Source: Planctomycetota bacterium
Lineage (GTDB): Bacteria; Planctomycetota; Planctomycetia; Gemmatales; Gemmataceae
Assembly (NCBI GenBank): GCA_021413735.1
Contig: JAIOPV010000098.1
Span: 1 to 40,469, forward strand
Direction of reading: 5' to 3'
DNA: 40,469 bases
Below the pieces are notes generated by a model. It saw only the letters and a list, made by a program, of their open reading frames with translations. It had not been told where the DNA came from and searched no databases. Below, piece by piece: positions 32,386 to 39,249 of this stretch. Position numbers and translations under genes: made by a program. Numbering within the stretch: the stretch's first letter is position 1; each line of letters opens with the position of its first letter.

Positions 32386-32682
32386 TCAGACGATGGCAGG
32401 AGCAACCGTATCAACCGCACGGGACATGATGCACGCCGTCATCGTTGTTCCCGTGGAGTCCGTTGGATCAACCTTGTAGTCTTGGTCGCCGATGATGAAC
32501 CCTTCGGATTTGAACTTCCCGTGGGTGAAATCCCTTGCGGCTCGCACTGCCGCTTCCGGGTTTTGGTCGTTGGGAACGGTGAACTTCATGTCGAGTTGAG
32601 CCACGGGCGGCTTTCCGGAGTTCCGCACCACCGTGAACTTGGCTTCGTAGTCGGTGCCCTCTGGCATCTTCAAGTCGATCAT
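32386..32682 (-). CDS. Small hypothetical protein, first gene of the minus-strand cassette
   Basis: 98 residues with alternating hydrophobic/polar strands (YEAKFTVVRNSGKPPVAQLDMKFTV; EGFIIGDQDYKVDPTDST), a likely all-beta fold. It could be a tail-tube-like or regulatory protein, but no motif decides this. ATG at 32682 has AGGAAACAG upstream; the frame opens to 32703. A full 20-bp palindrome lies 57 bases upstream. It begins a four-gene minus-strand run. Confidence 0.5.
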   Translation of the reverse strand: MIDLKMPEGTDYEAKFTVVRNSGKPPVAQLDMKFTVPNDQNPEAAVRAARDFTHGKFKSEGFIIGDQDYKVDPTDSTGTTMTACIMSRAVDTVAPAIV

Positions 32683-32739
32683 GCTCTGTTTCCTGTTGAG
32701 CATCCGGCATCGTGGCCGAACGCGGTTTGAGATCGGCCG

Positions 32740-32759
32740 TTCTGGTCGCGCGACCAGAA
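32740..32759. repeat. Island palindrome copy 6 (full 20 bp)
   Basis: TTCTGGTCGCGCGACCAGAA again, perfect, placed between the divergent starts of the cassette (32682, minus) and the DUF1580 gene (32884, plus). The left flank GGCCG is shared with copy 7. Confidence 0.9.
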
Positions 32760-32860
32760 TAGATTCACTATGTGAGCAGTCTCGTTGCTCGGTTCCGCTG
32801 CTCAGCGGATGCCCGATTGTACCCGGCGCGTCCCAGCGTCATCCCTCGCGCGTGTCGTCC

Positions 32861-32866
32861 TACAAT
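32861..32866 (+). promoter_or_regulatory. Promoter-like -10 before the DUF1580 gene
   Basis: TACAAT at 32861, 18 bases before the ATG, inside TACAATCGG. The same nine bases occur at 34360 before the second small DNA-binding gene. No good -35 is visible. Confidence 0.35.
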
Positions 32867-32883
32867 CGGGCAAGGAGCCAACT

Positions 32884-33225
32884 ATGGAACTTGACCTTAT
32901 CAACGACCGACTGATCGCCCTTTCGGAAGTGCCTGAGATGATCCCGCCGGGCCGTGGTGGGAAGCGAACGCATCTCAAAACCGTCGAGCGTTGGATTGCT
33001 AACGGCGTGCGGTTGGGGAACGGGGAGCGTGTGCGGTTGGAAGTTGTTCAACTCGCGGGCCGTCGCCTGACGACAGCGAAGCGACTGGCCGCGTTCATTG
33101 AGAAGCAAACCGAAGTAGCGAAGACGAAACAGCCCGCTAAAGCTGCGGCGGTCCGGTATCGGTTCAAGCCGCGAAGTGCGAAACAGTTTCTTCCGCAGGG
33201 TACCTACCCGCCAACTCCTTGCTGA
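32884..33225 (+). CDS. DUF1580 protein, excisionase/HTH-like
   Basis: 113 residues. The N-terminal 60 (LIALSEVPEMIPPGRGGKRTHLKTVERWIANGVRLGNGERVRLE and the RRLTTAKRLAAFIE end) match the planctomycete DUF1580 family, whose pattern is that of a MerR/excisionase-like winged helix: first helix pair, PPGRGG loop, then RWI recognition helix. A basic C-terminal tail follows (RYRFKPRSAKQF). DNA binding is likely; the target is unknown. ATG has AAGGAG upstream, and a hairpin follows. A paralogous small protein is encoded at 34412. Confidence 0.75.
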   Translation: MELDLINDRLIALSEVPEMIPPGRGGKRTHLKTVERWIANGVRLGNGERVRLEVVQLAGRRLTTAKRLAAFIEKQTEVAKTKQPAKAAAVRYRFKPRSAKQFLPQGTYPPTPC

Positions 33226-33247
33226 CTGATGCGTGTTTGATCCGGCC

Positions 33248-33269
33248 GGGCTTGTCACGGGACAAGCCC
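33248..33269 (+). terminator. Hairpin after the DUF1580 gene
   Basis: GGGCTTGTC, loop ACGG, GACAAGCCC: a perfect 9-bp stem 22 bases after the stop codon. No T-run follows. Confidence 0.5.
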
Positions 33270-33433
33270 AACTGCCAGACCGAACAGCCCGAGCCTCAGC
33301 GTTCAATCGTGCATTTCGGCAGGGCTTTCTTGAGTTCTTTCTCTCCTGCTTCCAGGTCGTCTTTACTTCTAACCCAACCATGACCCGAACTCAATGAGCA
33401 GAAGCAACCACGCCCACCTTCGCGGGGTGGGCA

Positions 33434-33445
33434 GGTCGCGCGACT
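33434..33445. repeat. Near-copy of the island palindrome
   Basis: GGTCGCGCGACT, one base from the core. Confidence 0.6.
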
Positions 33446-33606
33446 AACAGAACTTGAACCTGACAATTGCGGTTCAACAGGTCGCGAATGGGCAGGCGAG
33501 ACGGCGTGAGTTCTTCCGTGGGTCGGCCCGTTGCGTTCAGCCATCTGCCCCCACTAACCTTCCTCCGGATGCTTGATCCCGTGTGCGATCCCTGCGTGGC
33601 CGTTCT

Positions 33607-33618
33607 GGTCGCGCGACC
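33607..33618. repeat. Island palindrome copy 7
   Basis: Exact core preceded by GGCCGTTCT, the same flank as copy 6, so the two share about 21 bases. It lies 140 bases upstream of the membrane-protein ATG. Confidence 0.85.
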
Positions 33619-33758
33619 GAGATTCAGCGTTCGACCTCTGCACCTTGGGAAAGGCTCAAGGGTGGTCACAGCGGATGTGAACATTGCTTTCGCAGAAGTA
33701 TTGGATAGTTCATGCTGTCAGCGTGCCTTCGATATCGTTGCCATACTCTCGTGCCCCC

Positions 33759-34184
33759 ATGATCCGTTTACTGCGCTGGTTCAATCCCAACACACCTCTT
33801 CGCGGTGTCGTGTTCGGCGCGTTGTTTGGGTTCCTCTCGACTCTGGTGATTCTCCGCGTTCGTTCGTACTTTCACCTCCCGTATGCCTTTCGCGACATCT
33901 CGCTCACAATCGTCTTTGCCGTCACCTACGCAATCGCTTGGTCGATCATCTGGGGTGTGTCGGGATTCACCTCCCGAAGCCCACGCCCGCATCGGGGAAC
34001 TCTCGTGACCGGTTGCGCCATCGTCATCGGAATCACTGTCTCGCTTTGGTGCCTTCCAAGTCGTGACCCGCAGTTTTGGACCGCCGTTACCGTTTTCACG
34101 TTTGCGGCCCTCGTCCCTTGCCACCTGTGCTACTTCCTCTGTCAAAAACTGAGTCGGTCGGCGCGGCCACAGAACACTCTTTAA
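33759..34184 (+). CDS. Small membrane protein
   Basis: 141 residues with four hydrophobic segments (about 15-32, 47-66, 78-97, 103-125) and a basic N terminus (MIRLLRWFNP). No family recognised. ATG at 33759 lacks a clear ribosome binding site; a TTG at 33684 would add 25 residues. It lies between hairpin-rich DNA and the second small HTH gene; its role in the island is unknown. Confidence 0.45.
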   Translation: MIRLLRWFNPNTPLRGVVFGALFGFLSTLVILRVRSYFHLPYAFRDISLTIVFAVTYAIAWSIIWGVSGFTSRSPRPHRGTLVTGCAIVIGITVSLWCLPSRDPQFWTAVTVFTFAALVPCHLCYFLCQKLSRSARPQNTL

Positions 34185-34359
34185 ACCGCGTCAGGACACC
34201 GGCATTGGTGATTCCAGGCCATCGCAAGGTGGTGTCTATTCGTGATTTTCCTCAGTTCTTGGCCACTTTTTTCGCCCATCTCATCGCATTCAATCGCATC
34301 TCGTGGCAACTAACAAATCGGGACCAATTCACCTTCCGAGGTGGCTCCGCTCGCCTCGG

Positions 34360-34365
34360 TACAAT
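34360..34365 (+). promoter_or_regulatory. Promoter-like -10 before the second small HTH gene
   Basis: TACAAT in TACAATCGG, 46 bases before the ATG; the same nonamer precedes the DUF1580 gene. A CCGAGG/CCTCGG inverted repeat (34336-34341, 34354-34359) overlaps the region just upstream. Confidence 0.35.
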
Positions 34366-34411
34366 CGGATAGCGTCATATACATCCGTCCAAATCTCTTC
34401 GAGTGCGACGA

Positions 34412-34681
34412 ATGAAAACGACTCACACCGAATCAACGGTCACTCTTGGCGCTGCTGCTCTCGTCGTCCACGAGATGACAGGCATGAAGCCCACGAGGGC
34501 AACGCTTTGGAACTGGGCGCGTCACGGTCTTCGCACGAACGGAACGTGGCTCAAACTTGAAACGACCCAAGCCGGCGGATTCCTTTTGACGACTCGCGCA
34601 GACCTCGCACGGTTCCTCAAAGCAACGGGGAAGCTGAAGGCGACTCAGACAGAGCAGAAGTGCGAAGAGATCGCGGTCTGA
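34412..34681 (+). CDS. Small HTH protein, DUF1580/excisionase-like
   Basis: 89 residues: VTLGAAALVVHEMTGMKPTRATLWNWARHGL, a beta hairpin (NGTWLKLETTQAGGFLLT) and RADLARFLKAT. The order first helices, WNW recognition helix, wing, closing helix is that of the DUF1580 product at 32884, though sequence identity is low. DNA binding, perhaps as an excisionase or regulator of the island, is inferred. ATG has GAG upstream only. A hairpin follows the stop. Confidence 0.6.
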   Translation: MKTTHTESTVTLGAAALVVHEMTGMKPTRATLWNWARHGLRTNGTWLKLETTQAGGFLLTTRADLARFLKATGKLKATQTEQKCEEIAV

Positions 34682-34688
34682 AAAACAA

Positions 34689-34732
34689 ACCAGCCACGGC
34701 GTGAGGGTGATGACCTCGTTGCCGTGGCTGGT
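34689..34732 (+). terminator. Hairpin after the small HTH gene
   Basis: ACCAGCCACGGC and GCCGTGGCTGGT form a perfect 12-bp stem around a 20-base loop that itself holds GAGG/CCTC. It begins eight bases after the stop codon. No T-run. Confidence 0.55.
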
Positions 34733-34812
34733 AGCGACTAGCAGGAACAGGAACTTAGTCGAGTCACCCTTTTGCTTGCCGGCGGGGAGTGACGCAACAA
34801 GGTACTCACCCG

Positions 34813-35733
34813 ATGGTATCTACGGCGAAGGTAGCGCGCAATGTCAAACAACAAGATTTTGGTAACTCTTGTGATGATTGGTCGCCTCTTGACGCATCCC
34901 GTCTGAACCAGCGTTGGGACACCACAGAAGGAATGGTACTGGCTGTTGCCGAGTCCCTTCGCTCGTTCGTCTCCGCTGCCATTCCGGGCAGTGGTCGTGA
35001 ATCCGTAATTCGTCTCGTAATTCAACGGTGCGGTTTCGACCCAGACAAGTTCCTAAGCGTCTGCAAGATCGCGGGGGAAGTGGCGTCGGGTCGGTGGTTA
35101 ATGATCGATTCCGACCAACCCTATCCAGATTTCGGGGTGAATGCACCCGATCCACGTTCCGAGGCGTGGGTACCCGACGGCTTAAGTGCTAGCTCGTCTT
35201 TTCCCGATTACAACGGGCCGGATGAACCGGTTGAGGAACAAACCGCGTCCGACGTTCCGCAGGCAACCGACCGTGGCCATACCACCCGTGGTGTCCAAAC
35301 CGCCGAGGCAGAGCAGACCGCGAAAACTTCAACTCAGTCTTCTTGTCTTTCAGAAAGTGGAAGTTCTGGGAAATGTGCCTTCGTCAAGTGCGTGAATCTT
35401 GCCCTGGCGGGTAAGGTGCTCCCTCGTGCTGATGGCATCGTCGCAGACACATCAAAAGTAACCAAGAACCTCCGGCTCCTTGCGTCCGTGGCCTGGCACC
35501 TCGCGGGCCGGCGATCCGGGAACGGCTTCACGCTTGGAGTCGAGCAGACAGCGAAGTTGCTCGACGTTTCGGCGCGGAGCGCTTCGAGCTACATCCACCG
35601 GCTCGAAGGTCTTGGCGTCGTCGTGCGCTTGAGGACCGGCAACAACTTAGAACACAAGGTTTCTCAGTTCCGTTTCGTCGGGTCGGGTTCCTCCCGAAGA
35701 GTACCGCCTTTGCTGGTCGCGCGACCAGATTGA
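34813..35733 (+). CDS. Winged-helix protein with disordered middle
   Basis: 306 residues. N-terminal helical region (about 25-90: MVLAVAESLRSFVSAA; GFDPDKFLSVCKIAGEV), an acidic/polar Ser/Thr-rich linker (about 115-185), and a C-terminal winged helix (about 215-290: LLASVAWHLAGRR, VEQTAKLLDVSARSASSYIHRLEGLGVV). Such a layout is common in replication or partition proteins of mobile elements, but no family is certain. ATG at 34813 has AAGG upstream; GTG at 34789 is an alternative. The last residues (LLVARPD) and the stop codon lie in and just after a palindrome copy. Confidence 0.5.
   Translation: MVSTAKVARNVKQQDFGNSCDDWSPLDASRLNQRWDTTEGMVLAVAESLRSFVSAAIPGSGRESVIRLVIQRCGFDPDKFLSVCKIAGEVASGRWLMIDSDQPYPDFGVNAPDPRSEAWVPDGLSASSSFPDYNGPDEPVEEQTASDVPQATDRGHTTRGVQTAEAEQTAKTSTQSSCLSESGSSGKCAFVKCVNLALAGKVLPRADGIVADTSKVTKNLRLLASVAWHLAGRRSGNGFTLGVEQTAKLLDVSARSASSYIHRLEGLGVVVRLRTGNNLEHKVSQFRFVGSGSSRRVPPLLVARPD
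35713..35728. repeat. Island palindrome copy 8, overlapping a gene end
   Basis: CTGGTCGCGCGACCAG, a 16-bp perfect palindrome that encodes the last residues of the winged-helix protein and lies 50 bases before the ParB-like ATG. Confidence 0.88.
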
Positions 35734-35778
35734 ACGCGATTGAATCACCCACCTGTTCCACTACACGAGGAAAGCAAC

Positions 35779-37077
35779 ATGACGATGAACCAGACGGAAG
35801 AAATGATGTTCTCGGTCAAGGATATCGACGCAACCCCGGCAGCTTCGGTGCGGGATTCACTGCGAACGGACTCGGTTGAGACCTATTGCGAAAAGCATAA
35901 GAGGGGGACCAAATTCCCACCTCTTGACGTGTTCGCCTGCAGGTCATCGCAAGGCACGTTGGTTGCGTTCCTCGGTGACGGCAACCACCGGTTAGAAGCC
36001 TGGAAAATGGCGGGTCTGGATACCGTCCGCTGCCTTGTCCGGTGGTTCGACACCGTGAACGAGGCGGAAGTGGCCGCGTACCGTCACGCGGTCATGGCGA
36101 ACGATACCAACGCAATCCATCGTTCCAAGGAAGACAAGCGGGCTGCGATCCGGGCCGCTCTCCTGCGGCCGGAGAACGCTGAGTTGAGCGACAACAAGAT
36201 TGGCGAGATGTGCGGCGACCTTCACCACAACACCGTCTCGAACGTCCGGCATGAACTCACCGGATTGGGTCTTCTCTCGGGCCGAGCAGCGTCAACAGCA
36301 CCCGAGCGTGGATACAAGAAGGGAGCGAAAACGAGTGGCGGTTACCATCGCGGGGAGGCCGGCAGAGGTATATCCAACACTCCGGTAAGTGTTAAAGTTG
36401 GGCAAGTGCGCACCCCAGGCGATGAAAAACCTGGGCAAGTGCGCACCCTCTCAGACCAATCAGGCACCAACGAACCAACCGAGTCGGGTTTGACCGAACC
36501 GAATGCTGGCGATGTCGAAGTTCCTCGCTCCGAGAGTGGTAACGTTACCAGCGCGGAGCCGCCTGAACCTAAACCCTCCAACCGGGAGATCGTGCGGGAT
36601 GCGGCGGGGCGTCCGATTCCTGCGGCGCTCGCCTCGCAGTTCGTGGCAGCTCGTGATGCCAATCGCGATGCTCAGAAGTTGGTCAAGGAACTTCGCAAGT
36701 TCATCGGGTCGATGGCTCACCAAGAGTGGGGGAAGGGCATCCCGGCCATCCTCTCGACAGTGGAAGCCGAAACGAAGACGGTTGGGGAGAACGTGGCTTC
36801 GTCCATCCCCGCTTATCTCTGCCCGCACACGGACGATGCGGGTGTTCACGTACAGCCGGGCAACTGCAAAGTGTGCCACGGTCGTGGTTGGCTCAGTCGC
36901 CACGTTTACCGCCAACTCCCCGACCCGGTGAAGCAAATCTGCAAGGATCGTGCTGAGAAGGCAGGGGAAGAAACCGAGCCGTGTGACGATCCTGAATCCG
37001 AGGTCACCGTTCACGAGAACGACGACAAACGAGGCGGCGGTTGGAACGGTCACGTTTCGTCGCGGAGGGCTTCGTAA
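35779..37077 (+). CDS. ParB-like protein
   Basis: 432 residues. N-terminal ParB/Srx-type domain (about 10-110) with FPPLDVFACR and the GDGNHR motif (66-71), followed by a ParB-type helix-turn-helix (about 135-162: LSDNKIGEMCGDLHHNTVSNVRHEL). The middle is a polar linker with a direct repeat of GQVRT (208-212 and 220-224), then a helical part (285-312) and a Cys/His cluster (CPHT at 348, CKVCHGRGW at 363), a possible zinc site. ParB family proteins bind palindromic sites; whether this one is a partition, regulatory or nuclease type is unknown, and no ParA is seen. ATG at 35779 has AGGAAAG upstream. The stop overlaps the next ATG. Confidence 0.75.
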   Translation: MTMNQTEEMMFSVKDIDATPAASVRDSLRTDSVETYCEKHKRGTKFPPLDVFACRSSQGTLVAFLGDGNHRLEAWKMAGLDTVRCLVRWFDTVNEAEVAAYRHAVMANDTNAIHRSKEDKRAAIRAALLRPENAELSDNKIGEMCGDLHHNTVSNVRHELTGLGLLSGRAASTAPERGYKKGAKTSGGYHRGEAGRGISNTPVSVKVGQVRTPGDEKPGQVRTLSDQSGTNEPTESGLTEPNAGDVEVPRSESGNVTSAEPPEPKPSNREIVRDAAGRPIPAALASQFVAARDANRDAQKLVKELRKFIGSMAHQEWGKGIPAILSTVEAETKTVGENVASSIPAYLCPHTDDAGVHVQPGNCKVCHGRGWLSRHVYRQLPDPVKQICKDRAEKAGEETEPCDDPESEVTVHENDDKRGGGWNGHVSSRRAS

Positions 37078-37427
37078 TGACCAGTTACCTCCTGCTCGAA
37101 GAGTTGAAGGCGAGACGGGTGCGGATCGGCGTCAACGCGGGCCGTCTCACCGTGGTCGGAACCATTCCGCGCGAACTGCGGGACCGGTTCATGATTCTCG
37201 GAACGGGAATCCGGGCCATGCTCACAGGCAAAATCTGGTGGGGTTGCGGCTCCGAGGTGAAATACGCGGGTGCGATCAGCCTCCCCACGGCGGGGGTGAT
37301 TCCCGCCTGGGTCACCCTGCTTTCGGTCGAAGGTGACGAGCGATGGGACCGCATCCACCCGTCGGCGTGGATCGACTTCCCGGACCTGTTTCAGCAGCGG
37401 GAAGCGGACTCCTCCAACGCGGCGTAA
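37077..37427 (+). CDS. TubC-N-like docking-domain protein
   Basis: 116 residues. The first 50 (LLEELKARRVRIGVNAGRLTVVGTIPRELRDRF) follow the pattern of the TubC N-terminal docking domain, a helix-beta-hairpin-helix unit found in NRPS modules and often on small proteins of mobile elements. The remainder has no known motif (GKIWWGCGSEVKYAGAISLPTAG). The ATG shares one base with the stop of the ParB-like gene (TAATG), so the two products are made together and may interact. Function unknown. Confidence 0.6.
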   Translation: MTSYLLLEELKARRVRIGVNAGRLTVVGTIPRELRDRFMILGTGIRAMLTGKIWWGCGSEVKYAGAISLPTAGVIPAWVTLLSVEGDERWDRIHPSAWIDFPDLFQQREADSSNAA

Positions 37428-37494
37428 CCTTTCTGACGCGATCAAGTAGCCCCGCCATAATTAATGGTCAACTCGCGTTGATGTGTATCAATTA

Positions 37495-39090
37495 TCAATG
37501 CAAGCCGGGGAAGTAGCTCAGCATTGCGATCCGAATGCCTCTCCCGATTTCGCTTGAAAGGAGTCGGAGTACCAGTTTTGGAAACTCGCCATCCGCAAAA
37601 CCAAGATTCCGAGACACTCGTGATGGTAAATTCTTTCGATTGTAGTGACAGATGAGGCGTGGGTAGTCCCTTGTTTCGATGATTTCCTTGAAAAGTCGTT
37701 CACTGTCTGCATAAATCTCAGCGGTGTCGATTGATCCAAGGTATTGTTTAACCGCATCTTGAAATGACCCCTGCCCATCCGGCCGTTTCTGTAATCCTGG
37801 GAAACTGTTTAGCCGCTGCTGTACTTGGAAGACGGCTCGGTCTGTGATCTGTCTAGTAAGTTCCTTTTCCAGTTCTGAGAATAGGAACTTCTTCACGTTG
37901 CTAATATCCTCGTCTGCATTTCGCTCCAGGTGTGTCGAAACCAAACGGATCACTTCTTCGATTAGAAAAAGGTTCTCGACCTCTGCGACGACTGGGGCGA
38001 ACACTCGCTTCGACTTGTACGACGCAATCTCGGCTTCGTTTCTGTGATCCCGATCTATGACACCGATCGCGTCAACGTGGTTAAACAGAGAAAGAGAGTT
38101 GACCGCAACGGTTGAGTCGATGACTGCGGTGCAGGAACTCCGCGGAATGACGAGATGGTTGGGAAAGAGGTGTCGGTACAGCGCAGCATCGAGGCTACTA
38201 GTGTCGCCCTCAACAAACAAAATGGGTCGGCGACTACCGAGAATCTGCAAGACGAGACTTTCTGGGAAGTCCTCGTTTGGTGGAATCTCGTTCCAATCCC
38301 ATTTGGCGTTCTCTGGATACGATTTAACCCAAATTTTTCTTGCAAGATGCCGAGACGCTGCAAAACCGAGATCGTGGGTGATGTAAACAAATAGACAATC
38401 GGGGCGAACCTTCTCTATCTCGTCCCATAACCTTGCCTGCACCGCTTGATGAAGGTGAAGTTCTGGCTCATCAATTACGACGATGTAGCCTGATGGTGCC
38501 GCGAGGCCTTGCGCGATCAAATACAGCGTGACACGTTCTCCATCACTTAATTGCTTTGCTGCGAATGGTTCTCCCTTGTAACCGCTTGCCTCAACCTTGT
38601 TATCTTTGAATGTTAGTTGTCTGTGGGGCATTACCAGATTCCAAATCCGGTGCAGCTCCTCAAGGCGTGACTCGACTACCTGCAACTGATTGCCACCTTC
38701 CACTTTGAACTTCTCTCGAAACTCATTTGCGACCTTGAAATGTTCGGCAAAAATCCACGCCAATAAGACATCATAATCATCTAATTGATGGCCGAATGGA
38801 TCGTGATTCCAGCGTGGGGATGTATCTCGACGATTCGAGTTCTTGTCCGTCCCCGTAATGAGCATCCGGTCCGCCTGCTCCCATGGGCGAGGTTGAACGT
38901 AGTCAGAGATTTTGAGTGCTCGCTGTGCCGAAATTCGGTGAACAAGCCTCCCGCCTTGAGAATGCTCGATCCAAATCCCAAGCCGGGTTTTCCCAGAACC
39001 GTTGGCACCAACAATAACCATGGAGCTAACGTTATTCAATTCAACATAATTACCGTTGTCGAGAGGTTTCGGTAGTCGGATTGTGCTCAT
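37495..39090 (-). CDS. Fused ABC-type ATPase / DUF4435 (TOPRIM-like) protein, PARIS-like
   Basis: 531 residues. ATPase part (1-285): Walker A GANGSGKT (28-35), signature LSDGE (181-185), Walker B YIVVIDEPE (202-210), His239 in YITHD. C-terminal part (287-531) matches DUF4435: ILFVEGD (290-296) with candidate catalytic Glu294, IDRDHR (345-350) and AEVENLF (369-375). AriA (ATPase) and AriB (DUF4435 nuclease) form the PARIS anti-phage system, and fused PARIS proteins are known, so an abortive-infection role is likely. The ATPase half is shorter than AriA. ATG has GAAGAG upstream and overlaps the stop of a 38-codon ORF. The surrounding DNA is visibly AT-richer, as expected for transfer. OLD-family nuclease is the main alternative. 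Confidence 0.75.
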   Translation of the reverse strand: MSTIRLPKPLDNGNYVELNNVSSMVIVGANGSGKTRLGIWIEHSQGGRLVHRISAQRALKISDYVQPRPWEQADRMLITGTDKNSNRRDTSPRWNHDPFGHQLDDYDVLLAWIFAEHFKVANEFREKFKVEGGNQLQVVESRLEELHRIWNLVMPHRQLTFKDNKVEASGYKGEPFAAKQLSDGERVTLYLIAQGLAAPSGYIVVIDEPELHLHQAVQARLWDEIEKVRPDCLFVYITHDLGFAASRHLARKIWVKSYPENAKWDWNEIPPNEDFPESLVLQILGSRRPILFVEGDTSSLDAALYRHLFPNHLVIPRSSCTAVIDSTVAVNSLSLFNHVDAIGVIDRDHRNEAEIASYKSKRVFAPVVAEVENLFLIEEVIRLVSTHLERNADEDISNVKKFLFSELEKELTRQITDRAVFQVQQRLNSFPGLQKRPDGQGSFQDAVKQYLGSIDTAEIYADSERLFKEIIETRDYPRLICHYNRKNLPSRVSRNLGFADGEFPKLVLRLLSSEIGRGIRIAMLSYFPGLH

Positions 39091-39203
39091 TCGTACTCTT
39101 CTATGGGAATCAACCGAGTCGCAAAGGCAACAATTCTCTTGAGGGAATCGGCATTAAGATCATCGAATTTTCTCACTACTTTCGCCACTCGAATTAGCTT
39201 CAC
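39087..39203 (-). CDS. Small ORF translationally coupled to the PARIS-like gene
   Basis: 38 codons, GTG start, product beginning MKLIRVAKVVRKFDDLN and ending RLIPIEEYE. Its TGA overlaps the ATG of the ATPase gene (ATGA). It lies wholly in the gap between the sigma-factor and ATPase genes. The pattern of two short amphipathic helices (LIRVAKVVRKF; SLKRIVAFATRL) resembles small helical proteins found beside defence genes, but I know no family match. No ATG, GTG or TTG lies further upstream in frame before a stop. Only composition and overlap support it. Confidence 0.45.
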   Translation of the reverse strand: MKLIRVAKVVRKFDDLNADSLKRIVAFATRLIPIEEYE

Positions 39204-39249
39204 TTTGTACTCAGCAACTCGCGGAAACCAGGCTAGAACGCGGCATGAA

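Larger units (their letters stand above)
33226..33758. other. Hairpin-rich gene-less stretch
   Basis: About 530 bases without a convincing gene. It contains a terminator-like hairpin (33248-33269), a second (GCCCACC 33412-33418 / GGTGGGC 33426-33432), a near-palindrome (33434-33445), an imperfect long inverted repeat (33440-33485) and palindrome copy 7. Overlapping frames lack start signals. Confidence 0.55.

Noticed and set aside
33440-33485. tRNA gene on either strand
   Set aside because: Only a T-arm-like segment is present; acceptor stem, anticodon arm and CCA end do not form.
33467-34066. 199-codon frame across the hairpin-rich region
   Set aside because: Crosses a palindrome and the better-supported membrane-protein gene; no ribosome binding site or family.
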